A DNA stretch of 41,913 nt from assembly GCF_001904725.1 (NCBI RefSeq), contig NZ_MRCE01000052.1, positions 1 through 41,913 of the forward strand, written 5' to 3'. Positions 41,810-41,913 of the stretch are shown piece after piece. This DNA comes from Phormidium ambiguum IAM M-71 (GTDB lineage: Bacteria; Cyanobacteriota; Cyanobacteriia; Cyanobacteriales; Aerosakkonemataceae). The notes below the pieces were generated by a model. It saw nothing but the letters and a program-made list of their open reading frames with translations, made no database searches and was not told the origin of the DNA. Position 1 is the first letter of the stretch; each line of letters begins with the position of its first letter. A program made the translations under genes and the position numbers.

Positions 41810-41913
41810 AGAGGCAGGGGGAGATGGGGGGATGGGGAAAAGGGGAAAAGGGGAAAAGGGGAAAAGGGGGAAAGGGGAAAAGGGGAAAAGGGGAGATGGG
41901 GAAAAGGGGAAAA
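41810..41913. repeat. Purine tract running to the window edge
   Basis: GGGGAAAA units with an 8-bp period follow the PHP stop and continue past the last base, so the total length and any pyrimidine partner are unknown. Confidence 0.85.

Overview
The window is chromosomal DNA of a cyanobacterium, most likely a filamentous one. The HIP1 palindrome GCGATCGC recurs throughout, and the window holds a HetZ-family gene, WGxxG and small-lipoprotein families of cyanobacterial type, and cyanobacterial-style dispersed repeats. No rRNA or tRNA gene or CRISPR array was seen.

Layout. (1) 1-1731, minus strand: a probable tyrosine-recombinase fragment beside a short direct repeat, then a PAPS-dependent sulfotransferase. 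(2) 2182-28940: an almost complete contractile injection system (eCIS/tCIS, Afp/PVC-like). In order it encodes: a DUF4157 protein, AAA+ ATPase 1, a LamG-repeat protein, the DUF4255 tail cap (Afp16-like), two tandem 98-aa minus-strand proteins, two sheath proteins, inner tube 1, a tail-assembly protein, a DUF6760 reading frame without a start codon, tube 2, a repeat-rich Afp6-position protein, a LysM protein (Afp7-like), hub, spike, PAAR-like tip, gp25, two baseplate-J proteins, a P2-I-type tail protein, a fibre, a small coiled-coil protein and AAA+ ATPase 2 (Afp15-like). No tape-measure gene was recognised. (3) 29400-32740: an unrecognised helical protein, a WGxxG membrane protein and two paralogous lipoproteins. 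(4) 33139-36431: convergent SGNH hydrolase and S8 protease genes whose products begin with the same type of repeat. (5) 37053-41809: larC, a YciO-family gene, a HetZ-family gene and a PHP-domain gene.

How the genes fit together. Tube 2 through gp25 form a tightly packed run with several 1-10 nt overlaps, as expected for co-translated low-copy hub and baseplate parts. Sheath 1, sheath 2, tube 1, baseplate-J and fibre genes are instead separated by (GGGGAAAA)n and (TTTTCCCC)n tracts. These follow a fixed polarity: purine tract just after a stop codon, pyrimidine tract just before the next start. Many occur as inverted pairs that could fold into long hairpins in the mRNA. The same tracts also lie in frame inside three CIS genes, and a complete arm-loop-arm copy sits inside ATPase 2.

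The most notable signals are: the two 98-aa proteins, which match the first 68 residues of the DUF4157 protein without gaps; the stop-to-start purine/pyrimidine hairpins and their in-frame copies; and the start-less DUF6760 frame behind the tail-assembly gene, which suggests frameshift expression. All functional statements rest on reading the sequence and on recalled family features; no database search was run.
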